This document shows positions 1 to 6,506 of a stretch of 12,847 nt of DNA, piece after piece. The notes beneath the pieces were generated by a model, which saw only the letters and a program-made list of their open reading frames with translations, searched no databases and was not told the DNA's origin. The DNA is taken from NCBI GenBank assembly GCA_021107685.1, contig JAIOSH010000581.1, forward strand, positions 1 through 12,847. The letters are read 5' to 3'. Position 1 is the stretch's first letter. The number at the start of each line of letters is the position of its first letter. Source of the DNA: Bacteroidales bacterium (GTDB taxonomy: Bacteria > Bacteroidota > Bacteroidia > Bacteroidales > SMBSF39). The position numbers were made by a program, and so were the translations under genes.

Positions 1-203
1 CCAAGTACCAAGTACCGAGTACCGAGTACCGAGTACCAAGTACCGAGTACCGAGTACCAAGTACCGAGTACCAAGTACCAAGTACCAAGTGCCAAGTACC
101 AAGTACCGAGTACCAAGTACCGAGTGCCAAGTACCAAGTACCAAGTACCGAGTACCAAGTGCCAAGTACCAAGTACCGAGTACCAAGTACAAAATGCCAA
201 GTA
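1..203. repeat. Heptanucleotide tandem array, 29 units of CCRAGTR
   Basis: The sequence divides without any indel into 29 consecutive 7-bp units. Almost all are CCAAGTA or CCGAGTA, with a few CCAAGTG and one CCGAGTG. Variation is confined to unit positions 3 and 7 (A/G), except for one diverged unit, CAAAATG, at 190-196. The array ends at 203 and runs off the left edge, so its full length is unknown. The units contain no stop trinucleotide in any frame of either strand, so the array can extend false open frames. There are no unique spacers, so this is not CRISPR. It resembles the heptameric short tandem repeats known from other bacteria such as cyanobacteria; function unknown. Confidence 0.95.
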
Positions 204-267
204 CCTGATTATTACATGTAAAAAATATATTAATTTCAACTCTTGATTCGCATTACAAATTATTTAG

Positions 268-275
268 TATCTTCG
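268..275 (+). promoter_or_regulatory. Candidate -7 element upstream of recQ
   Basis: TATCTTCG matches the Bacteroidetes -7 consensus TAnnTTTG with one mismatch and lies 23 bp before the TTG start of the helicase gene. A possible -33 element (CTTG at 242-245) is 22 bp upstream, slightly far for the consensus. Inferred from pattern only. Confidence 0.4.
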
Positions 276-298
276 TATCAGAATAAAATATTTAAAAA

Positions 299-2203
299 TT
301 GACAATTAAGAACATATTGGTTAAATACTGGGGTTATTCCTCTTTTCGTCCTTTACAGGAAGATATTATAAATTCTGTTTTGGAAGGCAGGGATACACTT
401 GCTCTTTTACCAACAGGTGGAGGTAAATCAATTTGCTTCCAGGTGCCGACTATGGCAAAGCAAGGTATTTGCATTGTAATAACTCCCTTAATTGCATTGA
501 TGAAAGATCAGGTTGAAAGCCTGAAAAAAAAACATATAAAAGCAGTCGCAATTTATTCGGGAATGCATCATAATGAAATTGATCTGGCAATAAATAACTG
601 TTTATATAATAATGTAAAATTTCTTTATCTCTCACCCGAACGATTAGAAACGGATTTATTCAGGGAAAACCTCAGGAAAATGAATGTATGTCTTTTGGCT
701 GTTGATGAGGCTCATTGCATATCACAATGGGGTTATGATTTTCGTCCGCCTTATTTGAAGATAGCTAATATAAGGCAATATATTCCCGAAGTTCCTATAA
801 TTGCATTAACTGCAACAGCAACTCCCGATGTTGTAAATAATATTCAGGAAAAGCTTAAATTCAATGCTTTAAATGTTTTTCAAAAGAGTTTTGAAAGAAA
901 AAATTTGACCTATGTTGTTTTAAAAGAAGAAGATAAATACAGGAGGCTTTTAAAGATTGTAAATAATGTTAAAGGAAGTGGAATAATTTATGTCAGAAAC
1001 AGGCGTAAAACCCGTGAAATTTCTGTATTTCTTATGAAAAATAAAATCAGTTCGGATTATTATCATGCGGGATTGAATTCAAAAGAAAGAGATACAAAGC
1101 AAAATTCATGGATGAGCGGTAAAATACGTATTATTGTTTCGACAAACGCTTTTGGAATGGGAATTGACAAGCCGAATGTTCGTTTTGTTGTTCATTTCGA
1201 CGTGCCTGATAGTCTTGAAGCATATTTCCAGGAAGCAGGACGTGCAGGAAGAGATAGTAATAGGTCCTATGCCGTATTATTATATGAAAAAGCCGATATT
1301 ATTGATGCACAACATAATATTTCAATAACTTATCCCGAACTTAAAATAATAAAGAATATTTACCAGGCTTTAGGAAATTATTATCAACTGGCAGTCGGAA
1401 GTGGTAAAAATATTAGTTTTGATTTAGACATTATTGATTTTTGTAAGAATTATAAATTTACACCTTTGATTGTTTATAATTCATTGAAATTTCTTGAAAA
1501 GGAAGGTTATATTTTGCTGAATGATGTGCTTGATTCATCCTCGAAAATTCATTTTAAGATGAATAAAGGGGATTTATATAAGTTCCAGGTAGAAAATGTT
1601 TTTTATGATAATTTTATTAAAATTATTTTACGGTCATATAGCGGTGTGTTTAATGATTTTATAAAAATTAATGAAACTGAAATTGCTAATAGAACAAAGA
1701 TAAAAACTGAAGTAGTTGTTAAATATCTTCAAAAGCTTGAAAAACTTGATGTGCTAACTTATTTGCCCCGAAAAAGCAAGCCACAGTTAGTATTCAGCCA
1801 GGAAAGAATTAATGCTGATGACCTTTATATTTCTAACGAAAATTATAAAGACAGGAAAAATGCTGCTAAGAAACGTCTGGAATCAGTAATTAATTATGCT
1901 ACATCATTAAATAAATGCCGATGTCAGTTGCTGCTTGCTTATTTTGGAGAAACAGATAGTAAACGTTGTGGAAAATGCGATGTTTGCATTGAACGTAATA
2001 AAATTGAACTTAGTGAACTTGAATTTGATATAGTTTTAAAGCAAATAAAACCTTTATTAAAAACTAAAGCCGGTTCGATTGAAGATATTGCTAATGCGGT
2101 TAAAGGTGTTCACGAAGATAAGATTATCAAAGTAGTTCAATGGTTATTGGATAATGATAAAATTATTTATGATAATAATAAAATGCTTCATTGGAATATT
2201 TAA
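299..2203 (+). CDS. recQ: RecQ-family ATP-dependent DNA helicase
   Basis: 634-residue superfamily 2 3'-5' DNA helicase, expected to unwind recombination and stalled-fork intermediates. Visible motifs: motif 0 FRPLQ (16-20), Walker A TGGGKS (39-44), DEAH box (136-139), the aromatic-rich loop SQWGYDFRP (142-150), motif III TATAT (171-175) and motif VI QEAGRAGRD (311-319). A zinc-binding set C540, C557, C560, C563 has the RecQ C-x16-C-x2-C-x2-C spacing but sits about 150 residues later than in E. coli RecQ, and I see no clear HRDC domain. This matches the shorter second RecQ type found in Bacteroidetes rather than the long canonical one. The start is TTG: an in-frame TAA lies at 293-295, and the next ATG (codon 52) would remove motif 0 and Walker A. 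No Shine-Dalgarno is seen. Confidence 0.93.
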   Translation: MTIKNILVKYWGYSSFRPLQEDIINSVLEGRDTLALLPTGGGKSICFQVPTMAKQGICIVITPLIALMKDQVESLKKKHIKAVAIYSGMHHNEIDLAINNCLYNNVKFLYLSPERLETDLFRENLRKMNVCLLAVDEAHCISQWGYDFRPPYLKIANIRQYIPEVPIIALTATATPDVVNNIQEKLKFNALNVFQKSFERKNLTYVVLKEEDKYRRLLKIVNNVKGSGIIYVRNRRKTREISVFLMKNKISSDYYHAGLNSKERDTKQNSWMSGKIRIIVSTNAFGMGIDKPNVRFVVHFDVPDSLEAYFQEAGRAGRDSNRSYAVLLYEKADIIDAQHNISITYPELKIIKNIYQALGNYYQLAVGSGKNISFDLDIIDFCKNYKFTPLIVYNSLKFLEKEGYILLNDVLDSSSKIHFKMNKGDLYKFQVENVFYDNFIKIILRSYSGVFNDFIKINETEIANRTKIKTEVVVKYLQKLEKLDVLTYLPRKSKPQLVFSQERINADDLYISNENYKDRKNAAKKRLESVINYATSLNKCRCQLLLAYFGETDSKRCGKCDVCIERNKIELSELEFDIVLKQIKPLLKTKAGSIEDIANAVKGVHEDKIIKVVQWLLDNDKIIYDNNKMLHWNI

Positions 2204-2218
2204 TAAAAAAACTTTATT

Positions 2219-2226
2219 TATTTTTG
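2219..2226 (+). promoter_or_regulatory. Candidate -7 element for the beta-barrel gene
   Basis: TATTTTTG fits TAnnTTTG exactly and lies 38 bp before the ATG at 2265. No -33 element at standard distance is evident, and such T-rich matches arise easily in AT-rich DNA. Co-transcription with recQ (61-bp gap) is the alternative. Confidence 0.28.
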
Positions 2227-2264
2227 TTCAATTGGAAAGAAGTTAAAACTGTTAAATTAAAAAA

Positions 2265-2984
2265 ATGAAAAACTTAAAAATAAAATATTTGGGAATAGCA
2301 ATATTATTTTTTTCTTATAATTCGATTTTCGGACAATATGAACCAGACGGATATATTGGTGTATCACTTGGTGCTGCTTTTCCAATGAGCGATTATGCAA
2401 ATACTGATTTGTTTGAAGCAGGTTCCGGATTTGCAAAAACAGGACCTAATTTGAATATTTCATTTGCATATAAATTATATAATGATTTTGGAGTAGCTGT
2501 ACTTTTTACAGGTTCTTCCAATCCTGTAAATACTGATGAAATTGCCCATGAAGCATCACAGATTGAGATATATAAGGATAAAGATATTAAGATTAGTTCA
2601 GAAAATTCAAAAACAGCAGGTTTGTTAACAGGTGCTTACGCAATATTTCCTTTATCTCATAAATTTTATTTTGATATACGATTATTAATCGGGCCTTATT
2701 ATGTTTATTCACCGGAATATATTCTTACAAGTACAGATATTTCACAATTGGTTTTTAAAGACAAATACAGTGTTGTAACACTTGGTTTTAATTTAGGTGT
2801 AGGTCTTAAATATAAAATTAATACAAAAATGTATCTTCTGGGAAATTATGACTATACTTCTGTAAAGCCCGAATTTAAAGATGTTGAGATTTATGATATT
2901 AATAATAAAAAAATAACAAGATCAATTAAACCCAAGATATTCATGTCAAATATCACATTTGGTTTAGGATTTTTTCTGGAATAG
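2265..2984 (+). CDS. Exported outer-membrane beta-barrel-like protein
   Basis: 239 residues. A lysine-rich start and a hydrophobic stretch (8-22) followed by FGQ suggest a Sec signal peptide cleaved near residue 23-24. The mature part alternates polar and hydrophobic residues in about eight strand-like segments (around 28-38, 61-71, 74-82, 117-130, 134-146, 168-182, 187-197 and 225-238) joined by charged loops. It ends in a strand with aromatic residues near the terminus (TFGLGFFLE), a typical outer-membrane barrel ending. Size and pattern fit the small OmpW/OprF-type barrel families common in Bacteroidetes as 'outer membrane beta-barrel protein'. No catalytic motif or ligand is recognisable, so the function is unknown. 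It follows recQ by 61 bp on the same strand and is closed by a strong hairpin terminator at 3018-3052. Confidence 0.75.
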   Translation: MKNLKIKYLGIAILFFSYNSIFGQYEPDGYIGVSLGAAFPMSDYANTDLFEAGSGFAKTGPNLNISFAYKLYNDFGVAVLFTGSSNPVNTDEIAHEASQIEIYKDKDIKISSENSKTAGLLTGAYAIFPLSHKFYFDIRLLIGPYYVYSPEYILTSTDISQLVFKDKYSVVTLGFNLGVGLKYKINTKMYLLGNYDYTSVKPEFKDVEIYDINNKKITRSIKPKIFMSNITFGLGFFLE

Positions 2985-3017
2985 TTACATTATAAGATCA
3001 CCGAATTTATTGTATAT

Positions 3018-3052
3018 AAAAAAAGCTCCGAACAATATTCGGAGCTTTTTTT
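3018..3052. terminator. Bidirectional rho-independent terminator
   Basis: Perfect 15-bp inverted repeat (3018-3032 with 3038-3052) with a 5-nt loop CAATA. The GC-rich core GCTCCGAA/TTCGGAGC is flanked by A7 on the left and T7 on the right, so a U-tract is produced on both strands. It lies between the convergent beta-barrel gene and the HU gene, and can terminate both. Confidence 0.92.
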
Positions 3053-3070
3053 AATAATTTTTGACTGCAA

Positions 3071-3343
3071 TTATTTAACAGTTTTTGATAAGTCGCTGCC
3101 AGCTTTGAATTTTACAACTTTTTTAGCAGGAATTTTTAATTCTTTACCTGTTTGAGGATTTCTGCCAATACGTGCAGCTCTTTTAGCTACTGAAAAAGAA
3201 CCGAAGCCAACTAATGCTACTCTATCACCTTTTTTTAGAGCTTTTGAAGTAGCACCGATAAATGCATCTAATGATTTTTTAGCATCTGCTTTAGTTATAC
3301 TAGCATCTGATGCAATTGCGTCAATTAATTCTGCTTTGTTCAT
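3071..3343 (-). CDS. hup: HU-family nucleoid DNA-binding protein
   Basis: 90 residues, the standard HU/IHF length. The N-terminal helices (2-38) form the dimer body. The central block RVALVGFGSF (41-50) is followed by the DNA-binding beta-arm, with the family signature GRNPQTGKEL (60-69) and conserved prolines at P63 and P72. The C-terminus is lysine-rich. HU proteins bind and bend DNA as dimers and compact the nucleoid. The arm and the absence of long extensions favour ordinary HU over IHF subunits, though Bacteroidetes carry several paralogs. The gene has its own consensus promoter about 42 bp upstream, in the 169-bp gap after fmt, so it is probably monocistronic. It ends at the shared terminator at 3018-3052. 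Confidence 0.95.
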   Translation of the reverse strand: MNKAELIDAIASDASITKADAKKSLDAFIGATSKALKKGDRVALVGFGSFSVAKRAARIGRNPQTGKELKIPAKKVVKFKAGSDLSKTVK

Positions 3344-3384
3344 TTTTTTAAATTTTTAATTATTAATTTGGTTCAAAGTTGCTG

Positions 3385-3415
3385 CAAAGATAAACCATTT
3401 CTACAAAGAAACAAG
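3385..3415 (-). promoter_or_regulatory. Bacteroidetes-type promoter of the HU gene
   Basis: On the minus strand, TATCTTTG (3392 down to 3385) matches the -7 consensus TAnnTTTG exactly. CTTG (3415 down to 3412) lies 19 bp upstream as the -33 element. The -7 element is 41 bp before the ATG. This is the best promoter match in the window. Confidence 0.6.
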
Positions 3416-3427
3416 TAATATTTAATA

Positions 3428-3492
3428 AAACCCTTGAAATTGTTAATAAAACAGCCGTTTTGTTGATAACTTTGCTTGTTTTATAAGGGTTT
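3428..3492 (-). terminator. Possible hairpin terminator after fmt
   Basis: Inverted repeat AAACCCTT (3428-3435) / AAGGGTTT (3485-3492), enclosing a second small stem AAAAC/GTTTT (3448-3452 with 3457-3461). It starts 21 bp after the fmt stop on the minus strand. The following minus-strand tract is T-rich but not a clean U-run. This is a weak call. Confidence 0.35.
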
Positions 3493-3512
3493 AAGACATA
3501 ATTGATGATTTT

Positions 3513-4478
3513 TTATTTAATATTCCACATGTTATTTATTCTAAAACCTCTTAAAAAATCATTAATATTCATTTTTTTCTTTCCTGATAATTGAATTTCA
3601 TGTAAAAGAATAAAACCATCAGATACTGCAATGTTTAAGAAGTTTTTCCCATCAGAGCAGATTTGTCCTGTTTTCAAATTATGAGATGATTTTTTTTTAG
3701 AAGTTTTAAAAATTTTTACGTAATAATTCTTATTATCAGGTGAAATGAACTGTGTATTTGCAGCAGGGTAGGGGCTTAGCCCCCTGATGAAATTGTGAAT
3801 TTCGTTAATATTTTTATTCCAGTTAATTATACAATCTTCTTTAAATAATTTTGGTGCTTTTCTATGATGTATATTATTATTAAATAAAGATTGGTCAATT
3901 AACTGATAATTTCCCTTATAGATTACTTTAACTGTTTTAAGTACAAGGTCAGCACCAAGTTTCATAAGTCTGTCATGTAGTTCACCAACAGTTTCGTCAG
4001 GACTTATACTTGTTTTTTCTGAGAAAATTATTTTTCCTGTATCTATATCATGGTCAATAAAAAAAGTAGTTACCCCTGTTTCTTTTTCTCCATTAATAAT
4101 AGCCCGGTTCATAGGGGCAGCACCCCTGTATTGAGGCAGTAATGAGGCATGAAGGTTAAATGTGCCTAATGCGGGTATTTGCCATACTATATCGGGAAGT
4201 ATTCTAAAAGCAACAACAACATATAAATCGGCTTTTAATAATTGAAGTTGTTTGATGAAATTTTTATCTTTTAAATTAAATGGTTGTAACAACCTAATAT
4301 TATGTTCAACTGCATAAGTTTTAACAGCAGATTGATGTATTTTTTTTCCTCTTCCGGCTGGTTTGTCAGGAGTAGTAACAACACCAACAATATTATATCC
4401 GTTTTTATATAAGTTATCCAATGATGCAACGGCAAATTCAGGCGTCCCCATGAAAATGATCCTTGGTTTTTTATTCAT
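3513..4478 (-). CDS. fmt: Methionyl-tRNA formyltransferase
   Basis: 321 residues, close to the family's usual 310-320. It transfers a formyl group from 10-formyl-tetrahydrofolate to the initiator Met-tRNA in the cytoplasm, enabling translation initiation. The N-terminus IIFMGTPEFAVASL (7-20) begins the Rossmann-type domain, and TTPDKPAGRGKK (35-46) is the tRNA-contact loop. FNLHASLLPQYRGAAP (107-122) carries catalytic N108 and H110, followed by NGEKETGVTTFF and DHDIDTG with catalytic D146. These correspond to N, H and D of the E. coli enzyme. The C-terminal OB-like domain (about 210-315) includes GLSPYPAA. The gene follows the TPR gene by 150 bp, with a hairpin and U-tract between them, so its promoter is uncertain. 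No TAnnTTTG match was found in that gap. Confidence 0.96.
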   Translation of the reverse strand: MNKKPRIIFMGTPEFAVASLDNLYKNGYNIVGVVTTPDKPAGRGKKIHQSAVKTYAVEHNIRLLQPFNLKDKNFIKQLQLLKADLYVVVAFRILPDIVWQIPALGTFNLHASLLPQYRGAAPMNRAIINGEKETGVTTFFIDHDIDTGKIIFSEKTSISPDETVGELHDRLMKLGADLVLKTVKVIYKGNYQLIDQSLFNNNIHHRKAPKLFKEDCIINWNKNINEIHNFIRGLSPYPAANTQFISPDNKNYYVKIFKTSKKKSSHNLKTGQICSDGKNFLNIAVSDGFILLHEIQLSGKKKMNINDFLRGFRINNMWNIK

Positions 4479-4490
4479 TGGAAATATTTT

Positions 4491-4522
4491 AAAAAAAATA
4501 CCTGTCCGTTTGGATCAGGTAT
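4491..4522 (-). terminator. Hairpin plus U-tract between the TPR gene and fmt
   Basis: Read on the minus strand, 4522-4498 folds into a 7-bp stem (ATACCTG/CAGGTAT), a 1-nt bulge, 3 more base pairs and a 4-nt loop. Eight consecutive Ts follow at 4498-4491. This is a conventional intrinsic terminator for the upstream TPR gene. It ends only 12 bp before the fmt ATG, so any transcript entering fmt from upstream must pass it, which leaves attenuation possible. Confidence 0.7.
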
Positions 4523-4628
4523 TAGATATATGATAATATTATTTATTTTACATTCTTATCCGAAAGAATCCGCAGGACAATTGAAAATTTCCACATATAA
4601 AATTTTGCCTTGTTATAAAAAGAAAAAT

Positions 4629-5321
4629 TTATATTTGTTTTAAATAACCTTTAGTCCGGGCAATATATTTATCAATAGTTCTGCTCTCACTGCTTTTTGG
4701 AAAATCTTTTTTAATTCTTTCATAAACATTTAATGCTTTATCCCATTTTTCTAATATTTCATAAGTCCAGCCTGCTTTCATTAAAAAAGTAGGGGTTACA
4801 AAATCATTGACATTTTTATCAGCAGCATCTAAATAATAATCAAGAGCTTTTTTAGGTTTTTCAAGTTCCATATAAGCATCGCCTATTGCTCCCAAAGCCA
4901 TTCCTGCAACAATTTGATCATTACTATCAAAATTTTTTAAATAATCAATTGCATTTTCAAATTCTCCTTTGTTCAGGTAGCAGATACCTGCATAGTAATT
5001 TGCAAGATTAGCTGATTTTGTAACACCATATTCATCAATTATATCAAGAAATCCTAAATAATTACCATCGCCTGATAAAGCAAGATTTAATGAATCCTGT
5101 TCAAAATATTTTTCTGCCATGAACATTTGCAATTGTGCTTCTTTCTCTTTTGGAGCGAGATAGAATTTTTTATATCCGAAATATCCGAGAATTACCACAA
5201 TTAACACACCCACAACAATAGATATGATTTTTTGATTACTTTCTATAAACCGTTCGGTTTTACTAAGTACTTCTTCTACTGCAACAATCTTGTCTTCTGT
5301 TGCATTTTTCTTTTTTGCCAT
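4629..5321 (-). CDS. Membrane-anchored tetratricopeptide repeat protein
   Basis: 230 residues. A charged cytoplasmic N-terminus (1-31) is followed by one transmembrane helix, IISIVVGVLIVVILGYFGY (32-50). The rest is a soluble helical domain with TPR-like helix pairs at about 104-131 (ANYYAGICYLNKGEFENAIDYL), 140-169 (MALGAIGDAYMELEKPKKALDYY) and 178-208 (TFLMKAGWTYEILEKWDKALNVY). There is no cleavable signal peptide. The architecture is that of the YfgM-like TPR proteins (TPR_21 type), in which a single-pass anchor places a TPR domain in the periplasm for protein-protein contacts. Whether this one has the chaperone-partner role described for YfgM is not shown. It is divergent from trmH and has its own promoter-like element at 5342-5374. 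Confidence 0.8.
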   Translation of the reverse strand: MAKKKNATEDKIVAVEEVLSKTERFIESNQKIISIVVGVLIVVILGYFGYKKFYLAPKEKEAQLQMFMAEKYFEQDSLNLALSGDGNYLGFLDIIDEYGVTKSANLANYYAGICYLNKGEFENAIDYLKNFDSNDQIVAGMALGAIGDAYMELEKPKKALDYYLDAADKNVNDFVTPTFLMKAGWTYEILEKWDKALNVYERIKKDFPKSSESRTIDKYIARTKGYLKQI

Positions 5322-5341
5322 AACTTGTTTTTTTTGTGGTG

Positions 5342-5374
5342 CAAAAGTATATTTTTTTTTAAAAAAAATAACAA
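5342..5374 (-). promoter_or_regulatory. Promoter-like elements for the TPR gene
   Basis: On the minus strand, TACTTTTG (5349 down to 5342) matches TAnnTTTG exactly, 20 bp before the ATG. TTG (5374 down to 5372) lies 22 bp upstream as a loose -33 element, and the spacer is long A/T homopolymer. Confidence 0.5.
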
Positions 5375-5430
5375 TTGAATGGAAATTTTTTTTTACATTT
5401 AAAAAGTGGGAGAAAATTAATTACTATTAT

Positions 5431-5438
5431 TAATTTTG
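5431..5438 (+). promoter_or_regulatory. Candidate -7 element for trmH
   Basis: TAATTTTG matches TAnnTTTG exactly. If used, transcription would begin near 5443-5446. That excludes translation from the upstream ATG at 5375 and leaves a leader of about 17 nt before the ATG at 5462. No clear -33 element is seen. Confidence 0.4.
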
Positions 5439-5461
5439 TAATTATGGATTATATGCTAAAA

Positions 5462-6151
5462 ATGGATCTATCACAAAAAAAACACTTACTGGATTATTTA
5501 TCCGGATTTATTACTGAGAATAAAAAAAATAAATTTGATGAAATTATTAAGCACCGCACAAGGTATATTACAGTGGTATTAGAGGATATATTTCAAACGC
5601 ATAATGCCAGTGCTGTTTTAAGAACCTGTGATTGCTTCGGGATACAGGATGTTCATATTATTGAAAATAAAAATAAATATGAAGTAAATTCTGATGTTGC
5701 TTTAGGTGCATCAAAATGGCTTAATCTTATAAAATATAATAAAAAAGAAAATAATACTTATGATACTTTATCCGGTTTAAAAAAACAGGGATACAGAATC
5801 ATTGCCACCTCACCCCATAAAAATGATACATTTCTTAAAGACTTTTCTATTAAAGGTAAATTTGCCCTGGTGTTTGGTACCGAATTGGAAGGATTGACTG
5901 ATATTGTTATTAATAATGCTGATGAATTTGTTAAAATTCCCATGTATGGTTTTACTGAAAGCTTCAATATTTCAGTATCAGCAGCTTTATCTTTATTTTA
6001 TTTGTCAGAAAAGCTCAGACATTCAAAAGTAAAATGGCAGCTTACTGAAGAGGAAATAATAGATATTAAAATTAATTGGGCAAAGAGTGTTGTAAAAAGA
6101 CCTGATCTTTTGATAAAGAAATTTGCAAGTAATTATAGAAAATTATTATAA
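5462..6151 (+). CDS. trmH: TrmH-type tRNA (guanosine-2'-O-)-methyltransferase
   Basis: SPOUT-superfamily (SpoU/TrmH) methyltransferase, expected to use S-adenosylmethionine to methylate the ribose of a tRNA guanosine (Gm18 in TrmH). Numbered from the chosen start: motif 1 NASAVLRT (48-55, with N48 and R54), motif 2 LVFGTELEG (136-144, with E141) and motif 3 IPMYGFTESFNISVSAAL (159-176, with S167 and N169), which forms the knotted cofactor site. The short N-terminal and C-terminal extensions resemble TrmH rather than RlmB, which has a separate N-terminal domain. The frame is open upstream to an ATG at 5375. I chose 5462 because it gives 229 residues, the length of E. coli TrmH, and lies just downstream of the -7 match at 5431-5438. 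ATGs at 5444 and 5453 are alternatives. Confidence 0.9.
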   Translation: MDLSQKKHLLDYLSGFITENKKNKFDEIIKHRTRYITVVLEDIFQTHNASAVLRTCDCFGIQDVHIIENKNKYEVNSDVALGASKWLNLIKYNKKENNTYDTLSGLKKQGYRIIATSPHKNDTFLKDFSIKGKFALVFGTELEGLTDIVINNADEFVKIPMYGFTESFNISVSAALSLFYLSEKLRHSKVKWQLTEEEIIDIKINWAKSVVKRPDLLIKKFASNYRKLL

Positions 6152-6163
6152 TCGTAATATTAA

Positions 6164-6233
6164 AAGCTCCGTAGGAGCGGAATATTCTTAAACAAATTTT
6201 TAATTATTTTTTTATTTCGCTCCTATGGAGCTT
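6164..6233. repeat. REP-like long hairpin
   Basis: Inverted repeat of 20-nt arms, 6164-6183 and 6214-6233, around a 30-nt AT-rich loop. The only two differences between the arms form G-T pairs, so the RNA stem would be fully paired. Each arm is itself palindromic (GCTCC-GTA-GGAGC and GCTCC-TAT-GGAGC). Similar GCTCCGTAGGAGC units are, to my knowledge, dispersed in Bacteroidetes intergenic DNA, which suggests an extragenic palindrome. It may also terminate trmH, starting 13 bp after its stop. Confidence 0.75.
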
Positions 6234-6358
6234 ATGGTTTTCTAACATGCTTTTTTACTATAAATATTTCATCCCTAAGGGGATTTGTTTCCTGTAGCTT
6301 GTTTTTTATTACCGATCACCGAATTAAACGCAGAGACGCAAAGAAAAACAACCATTAG

Positions 6359-6495
6359 TTGTCACTAATTGCCTACTGCCTACTACTATGCCACTGCCAC
6401 TGCCGCTTTTACTGATTACCGACTACCGATTACTTATTTACCTTCTTCTTTTATATTGTTTATTGTCACTAATTGCCTACTGCCTACTGCCCACT
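6359..6495. repeat. 26-bp direct repeats containing GCCTACT heptamers
   Basis: Identical 26-bp copies at 6359-6384 and 6463-6488, offset by 104 bp. Each is TTGTCACTAATT followed by two GCCTACT units. The second copy continues in register with GCCCACT (6489-6495). Between the copies lie ACCGACT and ACCGATT (6418-6431), again in 7-bp register, and a short 6-bp-period tract of ACTGCC. Confidence 0.9.
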
Positions 6496-6506
6496 GCTAC
6501 CACCCC

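Larger units (their letters stand above)
6152..6506. other. Gene-free repeat-dense spacer
   Basis: 355 bp between convergent trmH and the last T9SS paralog, with no believable gene. From left to right it holds a REP-like hairpin (6164-6233), a small palindrome ATCCC-TAAG-GGGAT (6271-6284), two ACCGANN heptamers (6311-6324), and the motif CGCAGAGACGCAAAG (6330-6344), which resembles a repeat seen between genes in many bacteria. A 26-bp direct repeat occurs at 6359-6384 and 6463-6488, and further heptamers reach almost to the stop codon at 6507. A forward reading frame from 6369 is only translated repeat. Confidence 0.85.

Noticed and set aside
1..203. CRISPR array
   Set aside because: Units are 7 bp and directly contiguous, with no unique spacers and no cas genes nearby.
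3467..3474. Plus-strand -7 promoter TAACTTTG
   Set aside because: Exact consensus, but there is no -33 at a valid distance and no plus-strand gene downstream; the region is antisense to fmt and HU transcripts.
5375..5461. N-terminal extension of TrmH from the ATG at 5375
   Set aside because: The extra 29 residues are encoded by AT-rich intergenic DNA containing the probable -7 element, and they are not needed for the 229-residue TrmH length.
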